Positions 11,243 through 20,070 are shown, counted from the stretch's first letter. The stretch: 64,000 nucleotides of DNA from Acuticoccus sediminis (GCF_003258595.1 NZ_QHHQ01000001.1:1816621-1880620), one strand, 5' to 3'. Program-made: numbers and translations. Notes: a model not told the origin generated them from the sequence alone.

Positions 11243-14179
11243 TCAGTGCGCGTCGGCCCAGCTTGCGCCGGCGCGCGCATCGACGTCCAGCGGCACCGCG
11301 AGCTTCACCGCGGGCTCGGCGGCGCCCTTCATCACCGTGGATATGATCTTGATCGCCCTGTCGGCCTCGTCCTGCGGCGCCTCGAACAGGAGTTCGTCGT
11401 GCACCTGGAGAAGCATCCTGGTCGACAGACCGGCCCTGGCGAGCGCCGGCTCGATGCGCACCATCGCGCGGCGGATGATGTCGGCCGCCGACCCCTGGAT
11501 CGGAGCGTTGATCGCGGCGCGTTCGTAGAACGCCCGCAGCGACGGGTTGGAGGTGTCGATCTCGGGGTAGTGGGCGCGGCGGCCGAAGAGCGTCTCGACG
11601 TAGCCGTTCTCGCGCACGGTCTTCTTCGTCGCCTCCATGTAGTCCCGGATGCCGGGGAAGCGCTCGAAGTACTTCTTGATGTAGGCCGACGCCTCGCCGT
11701 TCGGGATGCCGAGCTGGTTCGCGAGGCCGAACGCCGAGATCCCGTAGATGATGCCGAAGTTGATCGCCTTGGCGCGGCGGCGGACCATCGGGTCCATCCC
11801 CTCGACCGGCACGCCGAACATCTCGCTCGCGGTGATGGCGTGGATGTCCTGCCCCTCCGCGAACGCCTCGCGGAGCTGGGGAATGTCGGCGATGTGGGCG
11901 AGCACGCGCAGCTCGATCTGCCCGTAGTCGGCCGCGATCAGCGTCGTGCCCGGGGCGGCGACGAAGGCGGTGCGGATCTTGCGGCCTTCCTCGGTGCGGA
12001 TCGGGATGTTCTGCAGGTTCGGCTCGGTCGACGACAGGCGCCCGGTGGTGGTGGACGCCATCATGAAGGTGGTGTGCACCCGGCCCGTCTCGGCGTTGAT
12101 CTCGTCCTGCAGCGCGTCGGTGTAGGTGGACTTCAGCTTGGAGATCTGCCGCCACTCCAGCAGCTTGACCGGCAGCGGATGGCCCGCCGCGGCGAGATCC
12201 TCCAGCACCTGCGCGCCGGTCGACCACGCGCCGGTCTTGGTCTTCTTCCCGCCCGGCAGGCCGAGCTTCTCGAACAGGATCTCCGAAAGCTGCTTGGTGG
12301 AGCCGATGTTGAACTTCTCGCCGGCCAGCTCGTAGATCTCGTCCTCGATCCGCGCCAGCGTCTGCGCGAAGTCGCCGGACATGCGCGAGAGGATGTTGCG
12401 GTCGACGCGGACGCCGTTCTCCTCCATGCGGGCCAGCACCGGCACCAGCGGGCGCTCCAGCGTCTCGTAGACGCGGCTGACGCGCTGGGCGACGACGCGC
12501 TGGCGCAGCACCGGCCAGAGCCGCAGCGCCACGTCCGCCTCCTCGGCGGCGTGCCGGGTGGCGGCGTCGAGCGTGACCTCGCCGAAGGGGATCTTCTTCT
12601 GCCCCGTCCCCATCACGTCGCGGTCGTCGAGCGGGGTGTGGTTTAGGTAGCGCTTGGAGAGCCCCGCGTAGTCGTGCAGCCCGTTGCCGGAATCGGCCGT
12701 GTAGGAGAGGAGGCCGACGTCGTCGAGCGGCGTCACGTCGAGCCCGGCGCGGCGCAGCGCCAGGTAGTCGCGCTTCATCGCCGTGGAGACCTTGGCGATG
12801 CCGGGGTCGGAGAGGGGGCCCTTGAGGAGCGGCAGCGCTTCTTCCAGCGCCATCCCCTCCGGGGCCGAGATGAGGTCCACCGCCTGCCGCCCGAGCGCGA
12901 GGTAGCACGCCTTGTTGGGCCCAACGGCGATGGCGATGCCGGCGAGGGGGGAGCGCATGGCCGGCCCGTCGGCGAGGCGCACCGCGATCCCCATGTTGCC
13001 GGTGGCGCGCGCGGCCTCGAGCCACTCGCCGAGGCGCTCGGCGGTGGTGACGGTCTCGTACGCGTCGAGGTCCACCACCGCGCCGGAGAGGCTCCGCTCC
13101 AGGTGTGCGGCGAGGTCGGCGGGGCTGCCGGCCAACGCAATCTCGTCGGCGGCTTCCTCCGGGCCGCCCTGGGGCATGCCGATGTTGAGGTAGCGCGGGT
13201 CGGCGTCGACCTTGCCGTGGTCGACCCCGAAATCCTCCGCCGCGCGGCGGGTGAGGGTCCCGAAGTCCATCGCCTTGAAGAAGGAGACCAGCGGCTCGGG
13301 CGGCACGGGCTGCAGCGTCAGCGCCTCGAGGCCCTGCTCGAGCTCCACGTGGTCGTCGAGCCGGACCAGATTGCGCGACAGGCGCGCCTGGTCGGCAAAC
13401 TCGATGAGGTTCTCTCGCCGCTTGTTCTGCTTGATGGTCTCGGCGCTGGCGAGCAGCGTGTCGAGGTCGCCGAATTCGGCGATGAGCTGGGCGGCGGTCT
13501 TCTTGCCGATGCCGGGGACGCCGGGGACGTTGTCGGTGGCGTCGCCGATGAGGGCCTGCACGTCGACCACCTTGTCGGGCGTCACGCCGAAATATTCGAC
13601 CACCTCGTCGACGCCGATGCGCCGCTCCGGCCGCACGCCCATGCGGCCCTGGCCGGTGCGGCGGCCCTCGCCGGACGCGGGGTCGTACATGGAGACGCGC
13701 TCGTTCACGAGCTGCATCAGGTCCTTGTCCGCCGAGACGATGAGGACGTCGGCGCCGTTCTCGGCCGCCTCGCGGGCGTAGGTGGCGATGATGTCGTCCG
13801 CCTCGTAGCCGCCCTTCTCGATCGGGGTGAGGCCGAACGCCTCCACCGCGGCGCGCATCAGCGGGAACTGCGGGATCAGGTCGTCGGGCGGGGCGGAGCG
13901 GTTGGCCTTGTACTCGGGGTACATCTCGTTGCGGAACGAGGCTTCCGACTTGTCGAAGATGATGGCGAGGTGGGTCGGACGGATGTCCGCCGCGCCGTCC
14001 CGGATGAACTGGTAGAGCTTGTTGCAGAACAGGCGGACTGCGCCGGTGGGCAGGCCGTCGGCGCGGTAGTTGTACTTCCGGTCCTGGTTCATGGACTGGA
14101 AGTAGGCGCGGAACACGAACGAGGAGCCGTCCACCAGGAAGACGGTGTCACCGGGGCCGGGGGTCTTGAGTTCGCTCAT
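11243..14179 (-). CDS. polA: DNA polymerase I with degenerate 3'-5' exonuclease site
   Basis: 978-aa Pol I for primer removal and gap filling in replication and repair. Order: 5'-nuclease domain (about 1-300, with FVFRAYF, YEADDIIATYA, SADKDLMQL), 3'-5' exonuclease-like domain (about 360-570), polymerase domain with motif A DYGQIELRVLAH, motif B RRRAKAINFGIIYG and motif C VHDELLFE. In the exonuclease-like domain the ExoI DxE motif (DTET in relatives) is replaced by an AVRLAD stretch, ExoII keeps its Asp (KRDYLAL), and ExoIII YxxxD reads HAAEE. Proofreading is therefore predicted lost. GGAGGA lies 8 bases before ATG 14179. It is read alone on the minus strand. Confidence 0.96.
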   Translation of the reverse strand: MSELKTPGPGDTVFLVDGSSFVFRAYFQSMNQDRKYNYRADGLPTGAVRLFCNKLYQFIRDGAADIRPTHLAIIFDKSEASFRNEMYPEYKANRSAPPDDLIPQFPLMRAAVEAFGLTPIEKGGYEADDIIATYAREAAENGADVLIVSADKDLMQLVNERVSMYDPASGEGRRTGQGRMGVRPERRIGVDEVVEYFGVTPDKVVDVQALIGDATDNVPGVPGIGKKTAAQLIAEFGDLDTLLASAETIKQNKRRENLIEFADQARLSRNLVRLDDHVELEQGLEALTLQPVPPEPLVSFFKAMDFGTLTRRAAEDFGVDHGKVDADPRYLNIGMPQGGPEEAADEIALAGSPADLAAHLERSLSGAVVDLDAYETVTTAERLGEWLEAARATGNMGIAVRLADGPAMRSPLAGIAIAVGPNKACYLALGRQAVDLISAPEGMALEEALPLLKGPLSDPGIAKVSTAMKRDYLALRRAGLDVTPLDDVGLLSYTADSGNGLHDYAGLSKRYLNHTPLDDRDVMGTGQKKIPFGEVTLDAATRHAAEEADVALRLWPVLRQRVVAQRVSRVYETLERPLVPVLARMEENGVRVDRNILSRMSGDFAQTLARIEDEIYELAGEKFNIGSTKQLSEILFEKLGLPGGKKTKTGAWSTGAQVLEDLAAAGHPLPVKLLEWRQISKLKSTYTDALQDEINAETGRVHTTFMMASTTTGRLSSTEPNLQNIPIRTEEGRKIRTAFVAAPGTTLIAADYGQIELRVLAHIADIPQLREAFAEGQDIHAITASEMFGVPVEGMDPMVRRRAKAINFGIIYGISAFGLANQLGIPNGEASAYIKKYFERFPGIRDYMEATKKTVRENGYVETLFGRRAHYPEIDTSNPSLRAFYERAAINAPIQGSAADIIRRAMVRIEPALARAGLSTRMLLQVHDELLFEAPQDEADRAIKIISTVMKGAAEPAVKLAVPLDVDARAGASWADAH

Positions 14180-14338
14180 TGCCGTATTCCTCCAGCGGGC
14201 GCGGTCTCGCCCGCTCCATCCCGGCGCGAGGCCGGGCGGGCGGACATTGGGGCGCCTTGCCGCCTCGATCAAGCGCCCGGGCGCCTCCGTCCCGAGCTTG
14301 CCGACGTCGCGCGGCGGTCCAGGCGGCGGCCCACGCTC

Positions 14339-14794
14339 CTAAAGAGGGGCGCTCTCGCCGTTCGCCCCGGCACTGTGGTCGGTGAGGCAGAGGGAGTGGT
14401 CGCCCAGCGTCTCGATGATGCGGCACTCGGCGATCGGCCCGGCGCTGCAGTCGTCGATCATGCGGGAGAGCTCGGCGCGCAGCGACACGAGGCGGGCGAT
14501 GCGCCGGTCCACCGCGTCGAGCTGGCGGCGGGCGATGGCGTCGGCGCGGTCGCAGGGCGTGTCCGGCTGGTCCGCCAGCGCCAGCAGCTCACGGATCGCG
14601 TCGAGCGGAAAGCCCAGCTCGCGCGCGTGGCGGATGAAGTTGAGGCGCCGCCGGGCGGCTTCGTCGTAGCGGCGCTGGTTGCCGCTGGTGCGCTCGCCCT
14701 CGGGCAGGATGCCGATCTGCTCGTAATAGCGCACGGTCTGGACCTTGATGCCGGCCTCCCGCGCCAGGTCGCCGATCGAATACAGGCCTTTCAT
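14339..14794 (-). CDS. MerR family metal-responsive regulator (ZntR/CadR/PbrR-like)
   Basis: 151-aa MerR regulator starting MKGLYSIGDLA, with the winged-helix segment TVRYYEQIGIL and ERTSGNQRRYDE, then a dimerisation helix. Numbered from this start, Cys81, Cys116, Cys124 and Cys136 are present. Cys81 and Cys116 have the 35-residue spacing of the Zn/Cd/Pb sensors ZntR, CadR and PbrR (Cys79 and Cys114 in ZntR). It diverges from a cation transporter and a MerR-type operator lies between them, so it most likely senses a divalent soft metal and activates that gene. ATG 14794 is preferred over a GTG three codons upstream because of AGGGG spacing. Confidence 0.9.
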   Translation of the reverse strand: MKGLYSIGDLAREAGIKVQTVRYYEQIGILPEGERTSGNQRRYDEAARRRLNFIRHARELGFPLDAIRELLALADQPDTPCDRADAIARRQLDAVDRRIARLVSLRAELSRMIDDCSAGPIAECRIIETLGDHSLCLTDHSAGANGESAPL

Positions 14795-14806
14795 GCCGTC
14801 CACCCC

Positions 14807-14837
14807 TTGAACCTACAGCGACTGTAGAGAGTAGGTT
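14807..14837 (+). promoter_or_regulatory. MerR-type operator/promoter driving the cation transporter
   Basis: A -35 TTGAAC (14807-14812) and a -10-like TAGGTT (14832-14837) are separated by 19 bp, the over-long spacer typical of MerR-activated promoters. The spacer holds a perfect dyad CTACAG-CGA-CTGTAG (14813-14827). It is oriented towards the transporter gene and lies immediately upstream of the divergent regulator start. Confidence 0.85.
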
Positions 14838-14867
14838 TGGCAGGTCCAGATTTCAAAGGGGGTCCCC

Positions 14868-15569
14868 ATGAGTGGGCATTGCTGCGGCCATGACGTCAAA
14901 TTCGACGGGATGTCCGCCGGATTCCGCCGCGCGCTTTGGGCCGTGATCGCCATCAACGGAGTGATGTTCGGGGTCGAGTTCGTCGCCGGTCAGATGGCCG
15001 GTTCCCAGGCGCTCAAGGCCGACGCGCTCGACTTCGCGGCCGACACGGCGACCTACGCGATCAGCCTCGCGGTCATCGGCCGGTCGCTGAAGACCCGTGC
15101 CACGGCCGCGCTCGCCAAGGGCGTCAGTCTGTCGCTGATGGGGCTGTGGGTTATGGGGACGACCCTTTACCAGGTGCTCGTGCGCGGCGTGCCCGAGGCC
15201 GAGGTGATGGGCTTCATCGGCGCGCTGGCCCTCGCGGCCAACCTCGCCAGCGTCGTCCTTCTGATGGGCTACCGGGACGGCGACGCCAACGTGCGCTCGG
15301 TGTGGTTGTGCTCGCGCAACGACGCGATCGGCAACGTTGCGGTGATGGTGGCCGCGCTCGGCGTCTTCGGAACCGGGACGGCGTGGCCGGATCTCATCGT
15401 CGCGGGAGTGATGTCGACGCTCTTCCTTTCGTCGGCGTTCCTGATCCTGCGGCAGGGAATTGCCGAGTATCGGCGCGGCGAAGCGGGCGATCACGAGCCG
15501 CACGACCATGGTCATGCGCATGCACATGACCATGGGACGCAAACCATCTCCTTTAACCAAGCGCCTTGA
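14868..15569 (+). CDS. Cation efflux (CDF-like) transporter, short form without C-terminal domain
   Basis: 233-aa membrane protein resembling the cation diffusion facilitator fold. It opens with a Cys/His cluster (GHCCGHD), shows about six hydrophobic helices, and has acidic metal-site candidates in helix 2 (DALDFAAD) and helix 5 (SRNDAIGN). The cytoplasmic C-terminal domain of classical CDF proteins is missing; instead the chain ends with a His-rich tail (HDHGHAHAHDHG). Expected to export a divalent metal from the cytoplasm, under control of the divergent MerR regulator. Substrate (Zn, Cd, Co, Ni) is open. Confidence 0.82.
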   Translation: MSGHCCGHDVKFDGMSAGFRRALWAVIAINGVMFGVEFVAGQMAGSQALKADALDFAADTATYAISLAVIGRSLKTRATAALAKGVSLSLMGLWVMGTTLYQVLVRGVPEAEVMGFIGALALAANLASVVLLMGYRDGDANVRSVWLCSRNDAIGNVAVMVAALGVFGTGTAWPDLIVAGVMSTLFLSSAFLILRQGIAEYRRGEAGDHEPHDHGHAHAHDHGTQTISFNQAP

Positions 15570-15653
15570 TTCGGGGGATTTGATTCGCGAAGGGTTCGTT
15601 AGCCCTGGTCGGCGACACTGTCGTCGACCGCCCACAGTTATGAGTACGCCGTC

Positions 15654-18275
15654 ATGAAGGACGTCAAGCCGCGAGGCGCGCCTGCATCGGGACGGAGCAA
15701 GACCGCGAAATCACGCGTCGCCCCTCGCTTCGGCGAGGACGACGCGGCGGCCGGCCGTTCCCAGCAGTCAAGCGACCCGTTCGCCGGTGCGCCCCGACGC
15801 GCCTCCGCCTCCGACCCGGAGCGCAGCGCCGGGAGCGCCAAGCGCGCCGCGTCCGGGACCGAGCGGGCGGCGGAAAGCCGCCGCGCCGCCGCCTCACGCT
15901 CCACTCCCATCGACGTGGAGTGGGAGGAGGACGTCTACGAGACGGCGTCGCCCGCCGCGAGCCGCGGCAAGTCCGCCAGCGCCAAGGCGAAGGCGAGCGG
16001 CACGGCATCGGCCGCCGGCAAGACGACCGCCGGCAAGACGGCGGCGACGAAGGCGGCGACCGCGAAGACCGCGTCCGGCAAGCGGCCGGCGGGAGACAAG
16101 CCCGCCTCGTCGCGCCCGGCCGAAGCGCCGCCCGCCTCCGCGAAGACGAAATCGTCCGGCACGAAGTCGGTGAGGGCCAAGGCGATGCCCGCGCGCGGCC
16201 GGGCGGAGGCGGACGAGGCCGACGCGCCGAAGAAGGCCGCGGCACGCCGGCGCAGCGAACCGAAGCGGCGCACCCGGGGCGATCGCCCCCGCCGACGCCG
16301 GTTCAGTCTGCTGCGCTTCGCCTTCCGCATGACGTTCACTCTGGCGATCCTGGGCGTCATCGGCGTCGGTGCGATCGTCGCCTACTACGCGGCGACGCTT
16401 CCGCCGGTGGCCGAGTGGTCCGTCCCCGATCGCCCGCCCAACGTCGCGATCCTCGCCGAGGACGGCCAGCTCATCGCCAACCGTGGCGACACCGGCGGCC
16501 GCGCGGTGAAGCTCGAGGACCTGCCGAAGTACGTGCCCCAGGCGGTCGTCGCGATCGAGGACCGGCGCTACTACAGCCACCCCGGCATCGATCCCATCGG
16601 CCTGACGCGCGCGATGGCGACGAACCTCACGTCCGGCCGGCTGGAACAGGGCGGGTCGACGCTGACCCAGCAGCTCGCCAAGAACATGTTCCTGACGCCC
16701 TCGCGCACCATCGAGCGCAAGATCCAGGAGATGCTCTTCGCGGTGTGGCTGGAGATGAAGTACTCCAAGGACGAGATCCTCGGCATGTACCTCAACCGCG
16801 TCTACCTCGGCGCGGGCGCCACCGGCATCGACGGCGCGGCGCACCGCTACTTCGACAAGCCCGCCGAGGAGCTGACCCTGTCGGAGGCTGCGATGATCGC
16901 GGGCCTCCTCAAGGCGCCGACCTACTACGCGCCGACGAACGACCTCGAACGCTCGCGCACCCGCGCCGGCCTGGTCCTCGACGCGATGCACGACGTCGGC
17001 TTCATCAACGACACCGACTACGAGTACGCCAAGGCGCACCCGGCCTCGGTGGCCAAGCCCAAGGTCGCCACCTCCGGCGGCTACGTCGCCGACTGGGTGG
17101 CCGAGGTGCTGCCGGACTTCGCCGGATCGGTGAGCCAGGACATCGTGGTCGAGACCACGGTGAACCTCGAGCTTCAGGAGCTGGCGCAGAGCGCGCTCCA
17201 GGGCATCCTCGACAAGGACGGCGCGGCCAAGGGCGTCAGCCAGGGCGCAGTCGTCATGCTCGACGGGTCCGGCGCGGTGAAGGCTCTGGTGGGCGGCCGC
17301 AAGTACGGCGACAGCCAGTACAACCGCGCCGTCTCGGCCAAGCGTCAGCCGGGCTCCTCGTTCAAGCCGTTCGTCTATCTGGCCGCGCTCGAGCATGGGC
17401 TGACACCCAATTCGATGCGGATCGACCAGCCGACGCGCATCGGCAACTGGGAACCGCAGAACTATAGCCGCAAGTACCGCGGCCCGGTCTCGCTGCAGAC
17501 GGCGCTCGCCCACTCGATCAACACCGTTGCCGCGCAGCTCGCCGCCGAGGTGGGCCCGAAGACGGTGGTGTCGGTGGCACACCGCATGGGCATCGAGTCG
17601 CCGCTGGAGCCGAACGCCTCCATCGCGCTCGGCACCTCCGAGGTCACGCTGCTGGAGCTGACGACCGCCTTCGTCCCGTTCTCCAACGGCGGCATCGGCG
17701 TCATCCCGCACGTGGTCCGGCGCATCCGGACCGCCGACGGCCAGCTCCTCTACGAGCGGCGCGGCGGCGGGCCGGGGCAGGTGGTGGACCTGCGCAATGT
17801 CGGCATGATGAACCAGATGCTGCACGCGGTGGTCGCCAACGGCACGGGCCACAATTCGCAGATCGACGGCTGGCAGACCGCGGGCAAGACCGGCACGAGC
17901 CAGGATTGGCGCGACGCGTGGTTCGTCGGCTACTCGGCATTCTTCACCGCCGGCGTCTGGTTCGGCAACGACGACAACTCGCCCACCAAGCGGGCGACCG
18001 GCGGCTCGCTCCCGGCCGAGCTCTGGAAGACGCTGATGAACAAGGTGCAGGAGGGCATGGTGCCGGCCGACCTGCCGGGCATGGACCAGGTGCCGCAGGT
18101 CGTCGAGACCGCGCCGGAGAACTACGAGGTGCAGTACGGCCAGCCCGTCGCCAACGCGCCGCAGCAGTTCGAGCCGAACAGCGCCGCCCGTGGCGGTCCG
18201 AGCGACTGGATCCCGCCCGATCAGGGACGGCAGAACCGCGGTGGCGGCTTCCTCAGCCGCCTCTTCGGCGGATGA
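15654..18275 (+). CDS. Class A penicillin-binding protein (PBP1A family)
   Basis: 873-aa bifunctional peptidoglycan synthase. An unusually long cytoplasmic N-terminus of about 220 residues is rich in Ala, Lys, Ser and Arg. A single membrane anchor follows (FAFRMTFTLAILGVIGVGAI). The glycosyltransferase-51 domain has AIEDRRYYSHPGID and GGSTLTQQLAKN. The transpeptidase domain has the SxxK nucleophile in PGSSFKPF, SxN in SINT, and KTGTS. It ends with a Gly/Arg-rich tail. The ATG has no strong SD. The low-complexity basic N-terminus may bind DNA, RNA or acidic partners; this is only a guess. Confidence 0.93.
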   Translation: MKDVKPRGAPASGRSKTAKSRVAPRFGEDDAAAGRSQQSSDPFAGAPRRASASDPERSAGSAKRAASGTERAAESRRAAASRSTPIDVEWEEDVYETASPAASRGKSASAKAKASGTASAAGKTTAGKTAATKAATAKTASGKRPAGDKPASSRPAEAPPASAKTKSSGTKSVRAKAMPARGRAEADEADAPKKAAARRRSEPKRRTRGDRPRRRRFSLLRFAFRMTFTLAILGVIGVGAIVAYYAATLPPVAEWSVPDRPPNVAILAEDGQLIANRGDTGGRAVKLEDLPKYVPQAVVAIEDRRYYSHPGIDPIGLTRAMATNLTSGRLEQGGSTLTQQLAKNMFLTPSRTIERKIQEMLFAVWLEMKYSKDEILGMYLNRVYLGAGATGIDGAAHRYFDKPAEELTLSEAAMIAGLLKAPTYYAPTNDLERSRTRAGLVLDAMHDVGFINDTDYEYAKAHPASVAKPKVATSGGYVADWVAEVLPDFAGSVSQDIVVETTVNLELQELAQSALQGILDKDGAAKGVSQGAVVMLDGSGAVKALVGGRKYGDSQYNRAVSAKRQPGSSFKPFVYLAALEHGLTPNSMRIDQPTRIGNWEPQNYSRKYRGPVSLQTALAHSINTVAAQLAAEVGPKTVVSVAHRMGIESPLEPNASIALGTSEVTLLELTTAFVPFSNGGIGVIPHVVRRIRTADGQLLYERRGGGPGQVVDLRNVGMMNQMLHAVVANGTGHNSQIDGWQTAGKTGTSQDWRDAWFVGYSAFFTAGVWFGNDDNSPTKRATGGSLPAELWKTLMNKVQEGMVPADLPGMDQVPQVVETAPENYEVQYGQPVANAPQQFEPNSAARGGPSDWIPPDQGRQNRGGGFLSRLFGG

Positions 18276-18288
18276 CGGAGCCCGTCGC

Positions 18289-18762
18289 TTGAGCGGAGAG
18301 GACGCCGCCACGGCGCCGCTCGACATCGCGGCGCTCACGCCGATGGACGTCGAGCCGGACGCAGCCGGCGAGATGCCGGCACTGGTCGGCGAGATCGTCG
18401 CCCTCTGGGAGGCGTGCCGGCTGACCCGCCCATGGAACGACCCCGTCGCCGATCTGCGCCTCGCGGCGCGTGGACCGGACTCGACCGTGCTGCTCGGGCG
18501 CATCGCCGGGCGGCTGGCGGCGAGCGTGATGGTAGGCCACGACGGCCACCGGGGCTCGGTCTACTACGTCGCCGTGGCCCCGCACGCGCAGGGTGGCGGC
18601 GCCGGCAGGGCGATGATGGCGGCGGCCGAGGAGTGGCTCAAGGCGCGGAACGTGCCGAAGCTGAACCTCATGGTGCGCCGCGAGAACGTGGCCGTGAAGG
18701 AATTCTACGCCGCGCTCGGCTATGGAGAGGAGGACGTGATGGTCCTCTCCAAGCGCTTCTGA
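18289..18762 (+). CDS. GNAT family acetyltransferase, YpeA-like
   Basis: 157-aa acetyltransferase resembling E. coli YpeA. Seen are ALWEACRLTRPWNDP, the GHDGHRGSVYYVAV block and the acetyl-CoA loop PHAQGGGAGRAM (RxxGxG-like but with Gln-Gly-Gly-Gly), ending YAALGYGEEDV. The TTG at 18289 is chosen because GGAG lies 8 bases upstream and it keeps the first beta strand (LDIAALTP). An ATG at 18343 gives a length closer to YpeA but has no SD. It begins 13 bases after the PBP gene and is probably co-transcribed. Substrate unknown. Confidence 0.82.
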   Translation: MSGEDAATAPLDIAALTPMDVEPDAAGEMPALVGEIVALWEACRLTRPWNDPVADLRLAARGPDSTVLLGRIAGRLAASVMVGHDGHRGSVYYVAVAPHAQGGGAGRAMMAAAEEWLKARNVPKLNLMVRRENVAVKEFYAALGYGEEDVMVLSKRF

Positions 18763-18856
18763 TTTCAGGTCCCTCGCCGGGTCCTTCCAGCGGCGCTCCG
18801 GAGCGGCGTCTACGCCCACTCCGGCCCATCCCCGGTATCTCGGCGCTGAAATACGC

Positions 18857-19657
18857 CTATGCGGCCCTGAGAGCCGCCAGTACGGCGTCGAGCAGGGTCG
18901 GGTCGCCGACGGCCACCACCTGACCGGCGAAGCCGTGCGGCAGCGTCGGTCCGATGCGCTGGCCCGACCAGTCCACCAATGCGCCGCCCGCCGCCTCGAT
19001 GATCGGGACGAACGGGGCGATGTCGACCGGCTTCAGCCCCGCCTCCACCACGACGTCGATCTGCCCGGCGGCCAGCATGGCGTAGGCGTAGCAGTCCGTG
19101 CCGTAGCGCACGAGGCGGCAGCGCGTGGCGACCTGCTGGAACGCGGCGTAGTCCTGCGGCTCGAAATGCTGCGGCCCGGTGCTCGCCAGCACCGCCTCCG
19201 CCAGGTCGGCGCAGGGCCGCGTGCGCAGCGGCTGCGTCTCGCCGTTGTGGGTGAGCGTGGCGCCTTCGGCCCCGCCGACGAAGCGCTCGCCAACGTAGGG
19301 CTGGCACATCATGCCGAGCGTCGGCCCGCTCTCGTCCGCCAGCGCGATCAGGACCCCCCAGGTGGGCAGGCCCGACATGAAGCCACGCGTGCCGTCGATC
19401 GGGTCGAGGATCCATGTCCTGCCGCTGGTGCCGGCGACGGCGTCGTACTCCTCGCCGAAGATCGCGTCGTCCGGCCTTTCGGCGGCGAGGAGCTCCCGCA
19501 TGGCGAGCTCGGCGTTCCTGTCGGCGATGGTGACGGGGTCGAACCCGGTCTCGGCCTTGTTCACGACTCCGGGCAGTTTCCGGAAATGAGGCAAAATCGC
19601 GTCGCTGGCAGCGTCGGCGAGGCGGTCCAACAGGTCGAGGTCGCGGTTTTTATTCAT
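18857..19657 (-). CDS. hisN: Inositol-monophosphatase family protein, probable histidinol-phosphatase
   Basis: 266-aa Mg-dependent phosphatase of the IMPase fold. Metal-binding motifs are GEEYD near residue 69, the ILDPIDGTRGFMSG loop near residue 83 and the C-terminal KPVDIAPFVPIIEAAGG. The set with KPVDIAP fits the HisN type (dephosphorylating L-histidinol phosphate in His biosynthesis) better than SuhB, but the two are close. No other his gene is adjacent. The start is uncertain: ATG 19657 (MNKNRD) or ATG 19675, neither with a clear SD. An sRNA related to the suhB RNA family is encoded on the opposite strand just upstream. Confidence 0.82.
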   Translation of the reverse strand: MNKNRDLDLLDRLADAASDAILPHFRKLPGVVNKAETGFDPVTIADRNAELAMRELLAAERPDDAIFGEEYDAVAGTSGRTWILDPIDGTRGFMSGLPTWGVLIALADESGPTLGMMCQPYVGERFVGGAEGATLTHNGETQPLRTRPCADLAEAVLASTGPQHFEPQDYAAFQQVATRCRLVRYGTDCYAYAMLAAGQIDVVVEAGLKPVDIAPFVPIIEAAGGALVDWSGQRIGPTLPHGFAGQVVAVGDPTLLDAVLAALRAA

Positions 19658-19838
19658 CGCATGGGAGCCATGCATAAATGAAACGGTGCTGAGACATTTT
19701 TAGCAGGAATTTCCAGACCCCTTCTAACTAGCTGATTTTGCGAGTGTTTTTTGTCGATCGGTTGGTTCGCGTGCGGCGTATATAAAGCGCATGCCAAATC
19801 GCTGGGCATTTTTTTGGGGTGTCTACCATTTGCGCATC

Positions 19839-19867
19839 TTGACGATTGTGCGCCGCGGCTGCATTTG
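19839..19867 (+). promoter_or_regulatory. Predicted promoter of the suhB/MmgR-like sRNA
   Basis: TTGACG at 19839-19844 is a good -35 element. CATTTG at 19862-19867, 17 bases further on, is a weak -10. Initiation would be at about 19873-19875, exactly where the sRNA's first hairpin begins. Confidence 0.5.
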
Positions 19868-19872
19868 TTGCA

Positions 19873-19959
19873 GCGCGGGACGACGTTGTCGTCTCGCTGC
19901 CCTCCTTGGGCGTTTCCTCCCTAGACTTACGGCCGCTCCTCGGAGCGGCCTTTTTTTTT
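19873..19959 (+). ncRNA. suhB / MmgR (alpha-r8)-like trans-acting small RNA
   Basis: About 85 nt with three parts: a 10-bp hairpin GCGGGACGAC-GTT-GTCGTCTCGC (19875-19897), an unpaired conserved-looking core with TTTCCTCCCTAGACTT (19913-19928), and a terminator hairpin with T9. This layout and the CCTCCCTAGACTT core match what I remember of the alphaproteobacterial suhB RNA family (MmgR in Sinorhizobium, 77 nt). The family was named for its position beside suhB-type inositol-phosphatase genes, which is also the case here. The exposed CCUCC is anti-Shine-Dalgarno-like, so base pairing to ribosome-binding sites is plausible. Confidence 0.72.
19931..19959 (+). terminator. Intrinsic terminator of the sRNA
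   Basis: GGCCGCTCC-TC-GGAGCGGCC followed by nine T residues. It forms the third element of the sRNA and has no protein gene directly upstream on this strand. Confidence 0.9.
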
Positions 19960-20070
19960 GTCCGGAGGATGGGCCCGCCCCGGAAGGCCGGGGCGCGGAC
20001 AGGCGGGAGCCGATCCGGCTCCCCGCAGTGGGGCACGTCATGACGGCGCTCCGCCGGTCGCGACCGCCGC

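Noticed and set aside
12674..14827. Long open frame of about 717 codons on the plus strand opposite polA
   Set aside because: Mirror of polA codon usage in a GC-rich genome; Arg/Gly/Val-rich translation without any family motif, no RBS. polA is certain.
15894..18503. Open frame of about 870 codons antisense to the PBP gene
   Set aside because: Low-complexity Arg/Gly/Ala translation, exactly shadows the PBP gene and its neighbour.
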